From the NCBI GenBank assembly GCA_937967805.1, contig CALBTC010000269.1, forward strand, positions 1 to 13,365: 13,365 bases of DNA. Direction: 5' to 3'. Under the pieces are notes generated by a model. That model saw nothing but the letters and a program-made list of their open reading frames with translations, searched no databases and was not told the DNA's origin. This document shows positions 12,412-13,365 of the stretch, one piece after another. Source of the DNA: an uncultured Anaerolineaceae bacterium. GTDB taxonomy: Bacteria > Chloroflexota > Anaerolineae > Promineifilales > Promineifilaceae. A program made the position numbers and the translations under genes. Position 1 is the first letter of the stretch, and each line of letters starts with the position of its first letter.

Positions 12412-13365
12412 AAACTACGAACGTCCGTCACCCGCCCGGTAACGGCCGTTGCTGCCGCGGTCAGCGGGCTGGCCAGGAAGGTGCGGCCCCCCTTGCCCTG
12501 ACGACCTTCAAAGTTGCGGTTGCTGGTGCTCACAGCGTATTCGCCCGGCTGAAGCTGGTCGCCGTTCATGGCGATGCACATCGAGCAGCCCGCTTCGCGC
12601 CATTCCGCGCCGGCGTTTTTAAAGATGCGGTCCAGCCCTTCGGCTTCGGCCTGTTTTTTCACGTCCTGCGAACCGGGGACCACCATGACGCGTACGTTTT
12701 CGGCGATGGTACGGCCGTTAAAAATGGCCGCCGCCTCACGCAAATCAGAAATGCGCGAATTGGTGCAGCTGCCGATAAACACCACGTCCACCGGATGTCC
12801 CAGCAGCGGCTTGCCCGCCTGCAAATCCATGTAGGCCAGCGCCTTTTCCACCGTTTGCCGCTCGCTGATGTTGCCGATGGTCATCGGGTCGGGAATCATC
12901 TGCGTGATTTTCATGCCCAGGCCCGGATTGGTGCCGTAGGTGATCATCGGCTCCAGGGCACTGGCGTCGATCTCTACTTCTTTATCGTAGACCGCGCCTT
13001 CGTCGGAGGTGAGCTGCCGCCAGCGAGCGACCGCTTCGTCCCAGGCGGCTCCTTGCGGAGCGTGCTTCCGGCCGGCAATGTACTCAAACGTCGTGTCGTC
13101 TGGGGCGACCAGGCCGGCGCGCGCGCCGCCTTCGATGCTCATATTGCAGATGGTCATGCGCTGCTCCATCGTCAGGGCGCGAATCGCTTCGCCGCGATAT
13201 TCAAAGACGTGTCCCGTGCCGCCGCCCACGCCAATTTTGGTCAGCAGTGCCAGGATGATGTCTTTGGAGGCGCAGCCGGCGGGGAGACGGCCGTGTACAT
13301 TCACGGCATATGTCTTCGGCTTGGTTTGCAGCAGGCATTGGGTGGCCAGCACATGCTCCACCTCG
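12405..13365 (-). CDS. leuC: 3-isopropylmalate dehydratase large subunit (partial, N-terminal part outside the window)
   Basis: The C-terminal two thirds of the aconitase-family large subunit of isopropylmalate isomerase. The frame is open to the right edge and reads [17 protein letters not shown] there, which aligns with an internal part of LeuC, so no start codon is inside the window; the GTG at 13361 encodes the Val of EVEHVLATQ. All three [4Fe-4S] cluster ligands are visible: Cys in FIGSCTNSR (codon at 12765-12767) and the two in GCSMCIA (codons at 12585-12587 and 12576-12578). Other family motifs are [64 protein letters not shown] and [14 protein letters not shown]. It works with LeuD, from which it is separated by one unrecognised gene. 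The end of the protein (SLR) and the stop come from a heptamer repeat. Three ACGGCCGT copies are present. Confidence 0.95.
   Translation of the reverse strand, partial: EVEHVLATQCLLQTKPKTYAVNVHGRLPAGCASKDIILALLTKIGVGGGTGHVFEYRGEAIRALTMEQRMTICNMSIEGGARAGLVAPDDTTFEYIAGRKHAPQGAAWDEAVARWRQLTSDEGAVYDKEVEIDASALEPMITYGTNPGLGMKITQMIPDPMTIGNISERQTVEKALAYMDLQAGKPLLGHPVDVVFIGSCTNSRISDLREAAAIFNGRTIAENVRVMVVPGSQDVKKQAEAEGLDRIFKNAGAEWREAGCSMCIAMNGDQLQPGEYAVSTSNRNFEGRQGKGGRTFLASPLTAAATAVTGRVTDVRSLR

Noticed and set aside
13359..13361. GTG as the start of leuC
   Set aside because: The reading frame continues to the window edge as EVEHVLATQ, an internal LeuC motif, so the true start is outside.

Overview
The window reads as a stretch of a bacterial chromosome of moderate G+C content. 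It most resembles the phylum Chloroflexota (Anaerolineae/Ardenticatenia-like). That is an inference from the mix of genes: a GAF-GAF NarX-type kinase, a dihydroorotate-dehydrogenase-like flavoprotein, a long L25/CTC protein with an acidic tail, a GT39-like membrane glycosyltransferase and the long form of citramalate synthase. It also rests on many short repeats. No single gene proves the taxonomy. No tRNA, rRNA, transposase, phage gene or CRISPR array was found.

Layout, left to right. (1) The 5' end of scpB runs off the left edge on the minus strand. A divergent M20-family metallopeptidase follows on the plus strand (430-1791). (2) A signalling block: a NarL-type response regulator (1840-2496) and a soluble GAF-GAF histidine kinase (2502-4178) form a two-component pair. 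A convergent two-CBS-domain protein (4175-4603, minus) shares its stop tetranucleotide with the kinase gene. A divergent stand-alone receiver-like protein (4924-5325) has lost its phosphoacceptor aspartate. (3) A dihydroorotate-dehydrogenase-like flavoprotein (minus, 5347-6342) is divergent from rplY (6611-7273). The 150-nt rplY leader holds a terminator-like hairpin and a large inverted repeat. (4) A polytopic GT39/ArnT-like glycosyltransferase (7389-9437) has repeat sequence inserted in its reading frame. (5) On the minus strand, reading right to left, lies an amino-acid biosynthesis cluster: leuC (5' end outside the window), an unrecognised 160-aa protein, leuD and cimA.

How the genes work together. 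CimA makes citramalate from pyruvate and acetyl-CoA. The LeuCD isomerase can act on both isopropylmalate and citramalate, so the cluster suits combined leucine synthesis and threonine-independent isoleucine synthesis. The protein of unknown function between the two isomerase subunits is the most obvious novel gene. The regulator/kinase pair plus the CBS and pseudo-receiver proteins look like a local signalling neighbourhood.

Two genome-scale signals stand out. The palindromic octamer ACGGCCGT occurs 21 times, all inside coding sequence of 11 genes, against about 0.2 expected by chance. It behaves like the cyanobacterial HIP1 element but has a different sequence. A family of 7-bp tandem repeats (GATTACC, GATCACT, TTACCGT, CAATCTC), often arranged as hairpins, occupies intergenic gaps, supplies the stop codons of leuC and leuD, and has entered the glycosyltransferase gene.
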